Of a stretch of DNA of 64,000 nucleotides, positions 27,172 through 35,577 are shown one piece after another. A model generated the notes under the pieces. That model did not search any database and was not told the origin of the DNA. It saw nothing but the letters and a program-made list of their open reading frames with translations. The DNA comes from Chloroflexi bacterium AL-N1. Its GTDB lineage: Bacteria > Chloroflexota > Chloroflexia > Chloroflexales > Roseiflexaceae. Positions within the stretch are counted from its first letter, which is position 1. Each line of letters opens with the position of its first letter. The stretch is taken from positions 62,001 through 126,000 of the forward strand of contig WYDT01000017.1 of the NCBI GenBank assembly GCA_013122435.1, written 5' to 3'. Both the position numbers and the translations under genes were made by a program.

Positions 27172-27663
27172 GTGAGTACGTCTGCGGCGCAAGCAGGTGC
27201 ACGGGCACTCTACGATTCACTTATCACCAGTGCTTTACATGCACTACAAGTGGTAGAGACATCGCTCAAAGGCACTAACAGTAACAGTCAAATTGAGAAA
27301 CGCCTGAAGGACGTGCTGCCTCCAGATACACCAACGCAGGTTTATAATTTTGTGTTGGCATTGGCGAAAGAGGGCCAGTTAGATCAGATCTCGAACATTG
27401 TGCATTCTTTTGAGTCGTTTACACAGACGGATGGAGAAAGGGCGCTGATTGGTGAAGTTACCAGCGCCATTGAGCTTGAAGCAAAACAACGTCAGCACAT
27501 TGAGACAGATCTGCGTTCCCGCTATGGTGAACATCTGGAGTTGCAGTTTCGTATTGACCCGTCAATCATTGGTGGTCTGATTATTCGGATCGGCGATCAG
27601 GTACTTGATAACAGTTTACGTACGCGGCTGAGTGCAGTACAACGTAATATGTTATCAAGTTAA
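27172..27663 (+). CDS. atpH: ATP synthase F1 subunit delta (GTG start)
   Basis: A 163-residue stator subunit connecting b to the top of F1. The N-terminal helical half (ARALYDSLITSALHALQVVET) and the C-terminal block (IDPSIIGGLIIRIGDQVLDNSLRTRLSAVQRNML) are typical. The start is GTG at 27172 behind GGGAGG; the ATG four bases upstream is out of frame. Sequence identity within this family is usually low, so operon position supports the call. Confidence 0.92.
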   Translation: MSTSAAQAGARALYDSLITSALHALQVVETSLKGTNSNSQIEKRLKDVLPPDTPTQVYNFVLALAKEGQLDQISNIVHSFESFTQTDGERALIGEVTSAIELEAKQRQHIETDLRSRYGEHLELQFRIDPSIIGGLIIRIGDQVLDNSLRTRLSAVQRNMLSS

Positions 27664-27685
27664 GTAACGCTCAGGTCAAATGTTT

Positions 27686-27731
27686 GGCGGGTAGACATCC
27701 TTGATAGTGGGATCGTCGCACCCGCCGTTTT
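27686..27731 (+). terminator. Terminator-like hairpin between atpH and atpA
   Basis: GGCGGGT (27686-27692) and ACCCGCC (27720-27726) form a 7-bp G+C-rich stem, extendable inward by further pairing (ATCC/GGAT), followed by GTTTTA. A TATAAT at 27756-27761 lies just before the atpA ribosome site. Together they look like a partial internal terminator plus a restart promoter within the operon. Confidence 0.5.
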
Positions 27732-27798
27732 ATGTTAATATTAGTAATTCACTTTTATAATAACCAACGAGTTGGCGACATCTTGGGAGGTGTCAACG

Positions 27799-29370
27799 AT
27801 GGCCGTTGCAACACAAGATTTATATGATCGATTACTGAAAAGCATTAAAGAAGGTGTCGATCTTAGTCCGCGCGTAGTAAATGTCGGTACGGTCACCGCC
27901 GTAAGTGACGGTGTAGCACGTATCGAAGGTCTCGACAATGTTATGGCCTCCGAACTGCTGGAATTTCCAGTGAAGGAAGGTCGTAGCGAACCCATCTATG
28001 CTTTGGCACTCAATCTTGAACAGGATATGGTAAGTGCTGTGGTCATGGGTGATTATGTGTCAATTGAAGAAGGCGACCAGGTTAATTCAACAGGCCGCAT
28101 CATCTCTGTGCCAGTTGGGCAGAGCTTGTTAGGACGTGTGGTAGACGCACTTGGGCAACCCATTGATGGGAAAGGCCCGATTGATACGAGTACTCTGCGT
28201 TTGATCGAGCGTATTGCCCCCGGTGTGATGACACGCCAATCGGTCGATACCCCCGTACAGACTGGTATTATCTCAGTCGACGCGATGATTCCGATTGGGC
28301 GTGGTCAGCGTGAGCTGATTATTGGTGACCGTCAGACTGGTAAAACTGCTGTTGCGATAGATACAATCATCAATCAAAAGGGTAAGAAGCTTGCCTGTAT
28401 TTATGTCGCTATCGGCCAAAAGCGTGCACAGGTTGTGCAGTTGGTCAATCTGCTCGAACAATATGGAGCGATGGACTACACAACAGTGGTCATGGCATCG
28501 GCATCTGAGTCAGCGGCACTTCAATATATTGCACCTTATTCAGGTTGTGCGATTGGCGAAGAGATTCTGGAGAATGGTGTCCAGATAGATGGTGAGACCG
28601 TAAAAGATGCGCTCATCGTCTATGATGATCTGACCAAACATGCCCAGGCTTATCGTCAGGTTTCGCTCCTGTTGCGACGACCACCCGGTCGTGAGGCGTA
28701 TCCGGGTGATGTGTTCTATCTTCACTCACGTCTGCTTGAGCGAGCCGTACGTCTGAACGAAGAATACGGTGGTGGTTCACTCACAGCCTTGCCAATTATT
28801 GAAACGCAAGCCAACGATGTTTCAGCCTTTATTCCGACCAATGTTATTTCGATTACTGATGGCCAGATCTATCTTGAGGCCGACCTCTTTAACGCTGGTA
28901 TTCGCCCAGCGATCAACGTTGGTCTTTCGGTGTCGCGTGTAGGAGGGGATGCCCAAACAAAGGCGATGAGTAGTATTGCTGGTAAACTCAAACTTGATCT
29001 GCAGCAGTTCCGCGACTTGGCCGCTTTCGCACAGTTTGCCTCCGATCTTGATGCAACAACGAAAGCACAAATTGATCGAGGTCTGCGCTTACAGGAGATT
29101 CTGAAGCAGCCACAATACAAACCAATGGCACTTGAAGATGAAGCTGCTATTCTTTATGCAGGTATTAACGGCTATCTTGATGAGGTGCCTGTTGAGCGTG
29201 TTGTTGACTGGAAGAATGATTTCCTTCAATTCTTGCATAGCAGTCATCCGGAAGTGCCCAAACTTATCTATCAGAATCGGCTCAAGAAGGGCTTTCCACC
29301 TGATGATGTCAAAGAAGCTCTGGTCAACGCGCTTAATGAGTTTAACCAGATGAGTAAGTATGAAGAATAG
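27799..29370 (+). CDS. atpA: ATP synthase F1 subunit alpha
   Basis: A 523-residue non-catalytic nucleotide-binding subunit. The P-loop GDRQTGKT is near residues 176-183, with PGREAYPGDVFYLHSRLLERA and ISITDGQIYLE blocks and a helical C-terminal domain. GGGAGG precedes the ATG at 27799; a TTG nine codons earlier is less likely. Length is normal. Confidence 0.96.
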   Translation: MAVATQDLYDRLLKSIKEGVDLSPRVVNVGTVTAVSDGVARIEGLDNVMASELLEFPVKEGRSEPIYALALNLEQDMVSAVVMGDYVSIEEGDQVNSTGRIISVPVGQSLLGRVVDALGQPIDGKGPIDTSTLRLIERIAPGVMTRQSVDTPVQTGIISVDAMIPIGRGQRELIIGDRQTGKTAVAIDTIINQKGKKLACIYVAIGQKRAQVVQLVNLLEQYGAMDYTTVVMASASESAALQYIAPYSGCAIGEEILENGVQIDGETVKDALIVYDDLTKHAQAYRQVSLLLRRPPGREAYPGDVFYLHSRLLERAVRLNEEYGGGSLTALPIIETQANDVSAFIPTNVISITDGQIYLEADLFNAGIRPAINVGLSVSRVGGDAQTKAMSSIAGKLKLDLQQFRDLAAFAQFASDLDATTKAQIDRGLRLQEILKQPQYKPMALEDEAAILYAGINGYLDEVPVERVVDWKNDFLQFLHSSHPEVPKLIYQNRLKKGFPPDDVKEALVNALNEFNQMSKYEE

Positions 29371-29413
29371 TAAACACCTGACAGAAGTTATCAAAAAATT
29401 GTAGAGGTGAGTT

Positions 29414-30283
29414 GTGCCAAGCACACGAGAAATTCGTCGGCGTATTAAATCAGTAAAGAATCTTTCTCAAATAACGCGTGCTATGGAGATGGTATCGGCA
29501 TCACGCATGCGTCGTGCCCAACGCAATGTGTTGGCGACCCGCCCGTATGCAGATCGCTTGCTGGATGTCATGAGTGAACTCATGGCGCGCTCGTCTGGTG
29601 GTCGTCGTGGCTCGCTGTTAGAAGTACGCCCTGATGTGAAATCAGTTGGCCTTATTGTCATCACGCCAGACCGTGGATTGGCAGGCAGCCTTGTCGCCAA
29701 TGTCCTCCGTCGAGTTACTCGCACTATTGCAGATGAGCAACAACAGGGTCGTAATGTCGAGTTGCTTACGATAGGCAAAAAAGGGCGTGACTTTATGATG
29801 CGGAACGGCTTTAGCGTTATTGCTGAAATCACCAAAATAGGTGATTACCCGCGCCTTGTCGACACTCTTGGTATATCGACTAATGTCATCAATGGTTTTC
29901 GTGAGCAACGATACGATGAGGTCTATGTGATTTACAGCGAATTTGTAAACACACTCGTTCAACGTCCAACGCTTAAACGATTGTTGCCAGTTGAGCCACC
30001 AGGAGAGGTCGCGTCCAGCCGTTTCGATTATACCTATGAGCCGAGCCAGGAAGAAGTATTAGATGGCCTTCTCCCGCGGTTTGTTGAGGTTCAGCTTTAT
30101 CAGGCGGTCCTGGAGGCCATTGCAAGTGAGCATAGTGCGCGTATGGTGGCTATGCGTAATGCAACCGACAATGCCAAAGAACTCAATCGTGATCTTACAT
30201 TGACCTTTAATAAAACGCGTCAGACGAGTATTACGAATGAGGTCTCAGAGATTGCAGCCGGTGCAGCGGCACAGGGAAGCTAA
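29414..30283 (+). CDS. atpG: ATP synthase F1 subunit gamma (GTG start)
   Basis: A 289-residue central-stalk subunit. The N-terminal REIRRRIKSVKNLSQITRAMEMVSA helix, the ITPDRGLAGSL block and the C-terminal MRNATDNAKEL...FNKTRQTSITNEVSEI helix that enters the F1 core are all present. Translation starts at GTG 29414 with GAGGTGA upstream. Confidence 0.95.
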   Translation: MPSTREIRRRIKSVKNLSQITRAMEMVSASRMRRAQRNVLATRPYADRLLDVMSELMARSSGGRRGSLLEVRPDVKSVGLIVITPDRGLAGSLVANVLRRVTRTIADEQQQGRNVELLTIGKKGRDFMMRNGFSVIAEITKIGDYPRLVDTLGISTNVINGFREQRYDEVYVIYSEFVNTLVQRPTLKRLLPVEPPGEVASSRFDYTYEPSQEEVLDGLLPRFVEVQLYQAVLEAIASEHSARMVAMRNATDNAKELNRDLTLTFNKTRQTSITNEVSEIAAGAAAQGS

Positions 30284-30341
30284 TCTGTGCAAAAATAATA
30301 ACGCACATGGTACGCCTTATACCAAATAAAAGAGGAATATT

Positions 30342-31754
30342 ATGCCCGGAGCAACTGGACAAATTACCGATATTATGGGTGTTGTGATCAACGCCAAATT
30401 TTCTTCCAACGAAACACCAGGGATATATAATGCCCTTGAAATACAACTTGATGGTGGGGATCGCCTGGTTTGTGAGGTTCAACAACAGCTTGGCAATGGT
30501 GTGGTTAAGACTATTGCCATGAGTACGACAGAAGGTCTGCGAAGGGGCATGTCTATTGTTGATACAGGTGCTCCTATTAGTGTTCCGGTCGGTGAGGCAA
30601 CCTTGGGGCGTGTTTTCAACGTGCTGGGTGAACCTATCGACGAGGGTGCGAGCGTAGAAACGTCAGCAAGACGTGCAATTCATCAAGATGCGCCTTCATT
30701 TGAAGACCAGGCTACCCAGACTCAGATTTTTGAAACGGGCCTAAAAGTCATTGACTTGATTGCCCCTTTTACCCGTGGTGGCAAAACCGCCATCTTTGGT
30801 GGCGCTGGCGTGGGGAAGACGGTGCTCATCCAGGAGTTGATTGCGAATGTGGCCAAAGAACAATCTGGCTATTCGGTCTTTGCCGGAGTAGGCGAACGCA
30901 GTCGCGAAGGAAACGACCTTATTCACGAAATGAAGGCTGCACGGATTGATGACAATACCAGTGTCTTTGATAAAACCGTGATGATCTTTGGTCAGATGAA
31001 TGAACCCCCCGGTGCACGTCTGCGTGTGGCACTCAGTGCCATGACTGTGGCCGAGTATTTCCGTGATGAAGGCCGGGATATTCTGCTGTTTATCGATAAT
31101 ATTTTCCGTTTTGTGCAAGCAGGTTCTGAGGTCTCTGCCTTGATGGGACGTATGCCATCGCAGGTAGGCTATCAACCAACGCTGGGAACAGAGATGGGCG
31201 AGCTTCAGGAACGGATCACGTCCACCAAGAAGGGCTCAGTGACATCGATGCAAGCAGTTTTTGTTCCTGCCGATGACTACACCGACCCAGCACCAGCGAC
31301 AACCTTTGCCCACCTGGATGCAACAGTTTCACTTGAGCGGAGTATTTCGGCGAAAGGTATTTACCCTGCGGTGGACCCACTGGCATCAACCAGCCGTATT
31401 CTAGACCCGAACATTGTCGGTGAGGAGCACTACCGTGTGGCGCAAGAAGTGAAGCGGGTACTCCAACGCTATAAAGACCTTCAGGATATTATCGCCATTC
31501 TGGGTGTCGAAGAGTTATCAGACGACGATAAATTGCTGGTGGCTCGTGCACGCAAAATCGAGCGCTTCTTCTCACAGCCATTTACGGTTGGTGAGAAATT
31601 TACCGGACGACCGGGCAAATATGTGCCGATTGCCGAAACTGTTAAGAGTTTTGTACGAGTTCTGGAAGGTGAAGCAGACCATATTCCTGAACAGTATTTC
31701 TTCCTGCAGGGCGGACTTGATGACGTTATCGCGGAGTATGAAGCTGCTAAATAA
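30342..31754 (+). CDS. atpD: ATP synthase F1 subunit beta
   Basis: A 470-residue catalytic subunit. The P-loop GGAGVGKTV lies near residues 153-161, with catalytic GVGERSREGNDL, ILLFIDNIFRFVQAGSEVSALMGRMPS and the DELSE-like loop as EELSDDD. GAGGA precedes the ATG. The sequence is full length and unremarkable. Confidence 0.97.
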   Translation: MPGATGQITDIMGVVINAKFSSNETPGIYNALEIQLDGGDRLVCEVQQQLGNGVVKTIAMSTTEGLRRGMSIVDTGAPISVPVGEATLGRVFNVLGEPIDEGASVETSARRAIHQDAPSFEDQATQTQIFETGLKVIDLIAPFTRGGKTAIFGGAGVGKTVLIQELIANVAKEQSGYSVFAGVGERSREGNDLIHEMKAARIDDNTSVFDKTVMIFGQMNEPPGARLRVALSAMTVAEYFRDEGRDILLFIDNIFRFVQAGSEVSALMGRMPSQVGYQPTLGTEMGELQERITSTKKGSVTSMQAVFVPADDYTDPAPATTFAHLDATVSLERSISAKGIYPAVDPLASTSRILDPNIVGEEHYRVAQEVKRVLQRYKDLQDIIAILGVEELSDDDKLLVARARKIERFFSQPFTVGEKFTGRPGKYVPIAETVKSFVRVLEGEADHIPEQYFFLQGGLDDVIAEYEAAK

Positions 31755-31777
31755 GGCCACATACAAGATAGCAGCCG

Positions 31778-31817
31778 GACGGATGGCAGATACACACGTA
31801 TGTGGTTGCTATCCGTC
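31778..31817 (+). terminator. Hairpin between atpD and atpC
   Basis: GACGGATGGCA (31778-31788) and TGCTATCCGTC (31807-31817) pair over 11 bp with one G-U, 24 bases after atpD. The tail is pyrimidine-rich (TCTTAC) but not a T-run. It may attenuate transcription or protect the 3' end of the upstream message. Confidence 0.45.
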
Positions 31818-31851
31818 TCTTACACTCTAATTACTGTGATGAGAGAACTAT

Positions 31852-32265
31852 ATGCCTATTCATCTTGAGATTGTGACCGCTGAACGATTAGTGCTTTCTG
31901 ATGATGTGGATATGATCAACGCGCCTACCAAAGATGGGCGTGTTGGTATTCTACCTCGTCACTCGCCACTGCTGACCATTCTTGAGGTTGGTGAACTCGA
32001 TATCGTGAAAGATGGAACCACTACGCCCTACGCAGTTTCAGGTGGCTTCATGGAAGTATTGCCAAATCGAGTGACGATCTTGGCCGACACAGCAGAACGT
32101 GCTGATGAGATCGACGAAGTGCGAGCTGAAGAAGCACGTCGGCGAGCCGAAGAGCAGCTTGCACAACGTAAATCTGATCAAGATCTGGTGCGTGCAGAAG
32201 CTGAACTGCGTATAGAAATAAATCGACTTAAAGTCGCTCAACTCAAGAAGAGATCGCGACGTTAA
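31852..32265 (+). CDS. atpC: ATP synthase F1 subunit epsilon
   Basis: A 137-residue central-stalk and regulatory subunit. The N-terminal beta-sandwich (HLEIVTAERLVLSDDVDMINAPTKDGRVGILPRHSPLLT) and the C-terminal helical hairpin rich in Ala, Glu and Arg are typical. It ends the operon, 74 bases before mreB. Confidence 0.94.
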   Translation: MPIHLEIVTAERLVLSDDVDMINAPTKDGRVGILPRHSPLLTILEVGELDIVKDGTTTPYAVSGGFMEVLPNRVTILADTAERADEIDEVRAEEARRRAEEQLAQRKSDQDLVRAEAELRIEINRLKVAQLKKRSRR

Positions 32266-32339
32266 CGCAAAATCGTATCCATCAATGTACGTAATATTGG
32301 TATCGAAACTAAGCACGTACACGTGTATTCGGGGAAGTT

Positions 32340-33350
32340 ATGGCCCGTAAAATTGGTATTGATCTGGGCACCGCCAATGTGCTGGTGTATGTAAAAGGTC
32401 GCGGTATTGTTCTTTCAGAACCCTCAGTCGTCGCACTCTCCAGGAAAGACAACCGGATTAAGGCTGTAGGAGCCGATGCGCTGGCGATGGTTGGCCGTGA
32501 ACCGGAGAGCATCGAAGTCGTGCGTCCAATGAAAAATGGCGTTATCGCTGATTACGATATTACAGAGGCGATGCTACGACATTTTATCGGGAAATCAAAC
32601 GGGCGCTTAAATCCAAGTAAACCAGAGGTGATGATCTGTATCCCAGCAGGTGTCACAACTGTCGAGATGCGTGCGGTACGTGATGCTGCACTCACTGCTG
32701 GTGCACGTCAAGCGTTTCTCATACGTGAACCACTTGCCGCTGCTGTTGGTGCAAACATTCCGATTGCCCAACCATCAGGAAATCTCATCATCGACATTGG
32801 GGGCGGCACAACCGAAGTTGCGGTTATCTCGCTCAATGATATTGTGGTGAGTACATCAGTCCGGGTGGGTGGCAACAAATTTGATGAGTCAATTGCTGCG
32901 TATGTCAAGCGTAAATATAATGTCTTGATCGGCGAGCGCACCGCCGAAAGTATCAAAATTGAAATTGGTTCAGCCTTGTCGCTTGAACGCCCCATCACGA
33001 TGCCAGTACGTGGGCGTGATCAGGTGGCTGGCCTTCCACGCACGATTGAGATTAGCTCCAACGAGATTACTGAGGCACTGCAAGAGCCACTTGAGGCAGT
33101 GGTCAATGCAACTCGTGCCGTGTTAGCCGAAACACCCCCTGAGCTTTCCTCCGACATTATTGACAAAGGTATGATTATGACTGGTGGTGGGTCGATGTTG
33201 CGGCGTATTAACGAGTTGTTGACCGAAGTGACCGGTGTGCCTTGCTATGTTGCCGATCAGCCAGCCAACTGTGTTGCTATTGGTACCGGTATGGCATTAG
33301 AGTATATTGATATTTTACGAGATAGCCTTTCTGGTGATGATCTGCATTAA
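32340..33350 (+). CDS. mreB: Rod-shape-determining protein MreB
   Basis: A 336-residue bacterial actin. Phosphate-binding loops are visible as IGIDLGTANVLVY and LIIDIGGGTTEVAVI, with the adenosine motif GMIMTGGGSMLRRI. Residues VRVGGNKFDESI and the downstream ALEPLEAVV-like helix are conserved. MreB filaments guide lateral wall synthesis. No mreC or mreD follows, unlike the classical mre operon, so it is a Mbl-like or orphan copy. GGGGAAG precedes the ATG. Confidence 0.94.
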   Translation: MARKIGIDLGTANVLVYVKGRGIVLSEPSVVALSRKDNRIKAVGADALAMVGREPESIEVVRPMKNGVIADYDITEAMLRHFIGKSNGRLNPSKPEVMICIPAGVTTVEMRAVRDAALTAGARQAFLIREPLAAAVGANIPIAQPSGNLIIDIGGGTTEVAVISLNDIVVSTSVRVGGNKFDESIAAYVKRKYNVLIGERTAESIKIEIGSALSLERPITMPVRGRDQVAGLPRTIEISSNEITEALQEPLEAVVNATRAVLAETPPELSSDIIDKGMIMTGGGSMLRRINELLTEVTGVPCYVADQPANCVAIGTGMALEYIDILRDSLSGDDLH

Positions 33351-33363
33351 CGTGCTATCCAGG

Positions 33364-33380
33364 AAGGAAGCGATTCCTTT
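33364..33380 (+). terminator. Compact GNRA-loop hairpin after mreB
   Basis: AAGGAA (33364-33369), GCGA tetraloop and TTCCTT (33374-33379) form a tight hairpin 13 bases after mreB, followed by TTATATT. It may end the atp-mreB message. It also hides the only purine-rich ribosome-like sequence before the methyltransferase ATG. Confidence 0.4.
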
Positions 33381-33386
33381 TATATT

Positions 33387-34079
33387 ATGAGACAGACATG
33401 CAACCCACCTGCGACTGGCCTTGTGCTCGAAATTGGCAGTGGTGATAATCCTAACGTGCGCTCAGATGTTTTGTGTGACCGCTTCATTGCTGATAACACT
33501 GAGCGGGGTGGCCATATCGTGATTGATCGCCCATTTGTCGTCGCTGACGCGCACTATCTTCCATTCAAAGAAGGTGCCTTCAGTTATACCATCTGCTCAC
33601 ATATTCTGGAGCATATGGACGACCCGCAACAGTTTGCCGATGAGCTACAACGCATCAGTGCAGCAGGCTATATCCAAAGCCCTTCCGAGATCGCCGAACG
33701 CCTCTTTCACTGGTCATTTCACCGCTGGTACGTCAATCTGGTTGGCGATACACTGGTATTACATCCGAAAGAACCAGCTGAACCATTTGGCGAATTGTTT
33801 GATTATTTATATGAGTACAATCCGGCATATTATTTTTTTCAGCGGAGTATGCCAGAGCTCTTCTGGGCCGAGCGAGAGTGGCACGGTGATCTCAAGGTAG
33901 AAGTACGTGACGACTCACCACTGGCTCTTGACGATCCAGCTCAATTGCAGCGGCTTGTGCATACACAGGTTTCACTCCCACGTATGTTCATCCTTTTTCT
34001 GGGATCGTTGTTGGCGCGTTCGATGCGTGTTGACATGCGAAATCGCTTGCGTAAATTGCTACGACGTAGTTATGTCTAA
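33387..34079 (+). CDS. Class I SAM-dependent methyltransferase
   Basis: A 230-residue protein with a SAM-binding motif I VLEIGSGDNP at residues 12-21, a motif IV-like FSYTICSHILEHMDDP near 68-83, and a C-terminal half rich in aromatic residues. This matches Methyltransf_11-type enzymes; the substrate is unknown. No ribosome site is free of the preceding hairpin, so the start is less certain than most. Confidence 0.78.
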   Translation: MRQTCNPPATGLVLEIGSGDNPNVRSDVLCDRFIADNTERGGHIVIDRPFVVADAHYLPFKEGAFSYTICSHILEHMDDPQQFADELQRISAAGYIQSPSEIAERLFHWSFHRWYVNLVGDTLVLHPKEPAEPFGELFDYLYEYNPAYYFFQRSMPELFWAEREWHGDLKVEVRDDSPLALDDPAQLQRLVHTQVSLPRMFILFLGSLLARSMRVDMRNRLRKLLRRSYV

Positions 34080-34111
34080 GTAGTAGAGTTTTACCGTAGA
34101 CTCAGAGCCTT

Positions 34112-34603
34112 ATGGGGACACTCACGGTCCATCTCCTCAAACCAGCCAGTGACAAAACCATCACGTATCAGGGTGAACTCATAAGTGATGAGCATGGCCA
34201 TATCCTGATTCATGCACGGTGGGAGCGACCAAACCTCGATCTTGGGTATATGACATTTGAGACGGGCGATCATTTTTATGAGCATTACTATACCAATCAT
34301 TGGTTCAATATTTTTGAGATTCGTAGCGATACACAAGAACTCAAAGGCTGGTATTGCAATGTAACACGACCAGTACATATCGAAGGTGATGTGGTGTACT
34401 CCGAAGATTTAGCGCTTGATCTGTTCGTATCACCGGATCGACAGACGTGCCTGCGCCTCGACGAAGATGAGTTTGAAGCTTTGGGCCTTGCTGTATCTGA
34501 CACCACTACCTACCATGCGGCACTCCACGCGTTAGCAGAACTTGAACATATGGCAACACATGGTGTGGCGCCATTCGACAGTCCCCCCTTAAAAATGATA
34601 TGA
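34112..34603 (+). CDS. DUF402 protein (FomD/Ntdp-like)
   Basis: A 163-residue protein with the DUF402 signature: GWYCNVTRPV followed by an acidic YSEDLALDLFVSPD segment and a C-terminal LDEDEFEALG helix. Characterised relatives are divalent-metal-dependent nucleoside phosphatases or the nucleotide-product hydrolase FomD; which activity applies here is not clear. It follows the methyltransferase gene by 32 bases. Confidence 0.83.
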   Translation: MGTLTVHLLKPASDKTITYQGELISDEHGHILIHARWERPNLDLGYMTFETGDHFYEHYYTNHWFNIFEIRSDTQELKGWYCNVTRPVHIEGDVVYSEDLALDLFVSPDRQTCLRLDEDEFEALGLAVSDTTTYHAALHALAELEHMATHGVAPFDSPPLKMI

Positions 34604-34610
34604 TGCTATA

Positions 34611-34635
34611 TGCGCCTGCATAACTGATAGGCGCA
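34611..34635 (+). terminator. 7-bp hairpin after the DUF402 gene
   Basis: TGCGCCT and AGGCGCA form a perfect stem with an 11-base loop, seven bases after the stop codon. No T-tract follows, so termination is possible only. Confidence 0.38.
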
Positions 34636-34696
34636 GACGTTCATAAACACGACATAATTGATACATAATATTGTTCGTAATCCTAAGGGACCATAT

Positions 34697-35497
34697 ATGA
34701 CAGCAGGGAATTCTCATCAAGAGAACATACTTCATGCCCTAAAAGAAGTTGAAGATCGCAGTGCGATTCCACCAGGTGAGCAGGAACGACAGGAAGCGCT
34801 TGCTAATGCAGCACAATCGCTTCAGCTCACACCAGATCGTGTCACCATTACCGAAGTTCGCCACCACCCACATGTACGAGCATATCTTCATGCTGCCAAT
34901 GATCATCTTAAGCTGTTAGGCTACACTGAGCACGGTACGCGACATGCCGGACTAGTGGGCAACATTGCAGCAAATGTGCTTGAGCGTTTGGGCTACCTGC
35001 AACGACAGTCTGAACTCGCAGCGATTGCTGGTCTGCTTCATGACATTGGTAATGTAATCAATCGCGAGATGCATGGCCAGGCAGGCGCAATCATGGCGAA
35101 AGATATTCTGCTCAATTTAGACATGAATATTAACGAAGTTATCATGATTATGGGGGCGATAGGCAATCACGAGGAAGAACGTGGACATGCCATTAGCCCC
35201 ATTGCTGCGGCTCTTATCCTGGCTGACAAAGCCGATGTTCACCGTTCACGTGTTCACAACACCGACCCAGCCACGTTCGATATTCACGACCGTGTTAATT
35301 ATGCCGCAACACATTCATTCTTGCACGTTGATGCAGAAGCACAACGTATTACGCTGGATATTACGATTGATCCATCCATAGCATCTGTTATGGACTATTT
35401 CGAGATTTTTCTTTCCCGTATGATTATCTGTCGTCGAGCGGCTGAGTTCCTTGGTTGCCGTTTTGGGTTAGAGATCAACGGGAGCAGGTTGGAATAG
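34697..35497 (+). CDS. HD-domain phosphohydrolase
   Basis: A 266-residue protein. Residues about 75-215 form an HD domain: TRHAGLVGN, LLHDIGNVINREMHG with the His-Asp pair, then NHEEERGHAIS and ILADKADVHRSRV with a further metal-binding Asp. HD proteins are metal-dependent phosphohydrolases, often on nucleotides; the substrate is not evident. The ATG at 34697 follows AAGGGA; a TTG 13 codons upstream is rejected. It is 80 bases before pckA. Confidence 0.86.
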   Translation: MTAGNSHQENILHALKEVEDRSAIPPGEQERQEALANAAQSLQLTPDRVTITEVRHHPHVRAYLHAANDHLKLLGYTEHGTRHAGLVGNIAANVLERLGYLQRQSELAAIAGLLHDIGNVINREMHGQAGAIMAKDILLNLDMNINEVIMIMGAIGNHEEERGHAISPIAAALILADKADVHRSRVHNTDPATFDIHDRVNYAATHSFLHVDAEAQRITLDITIDPSIASVMDYFEIFLSRMIICRRAAEFLGCRFGLEINGSRLE

Positions 35498-35577
35498 GCG
35501 TTGCGTGGGGAAGCGTGATCACCGTCGATTACGTGTCGCCTTGCCCGCACAACGAGGAGCAGACAAGGAGCATTTGT

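Noticed and set aside
35455..35577. 41-codon N-terminal extension of PEP carboxykinase
   Set aside because: It overlaps the HD-hydrolase gene, while AAGGAG precedes the ATG at 35578 and the family begins there.
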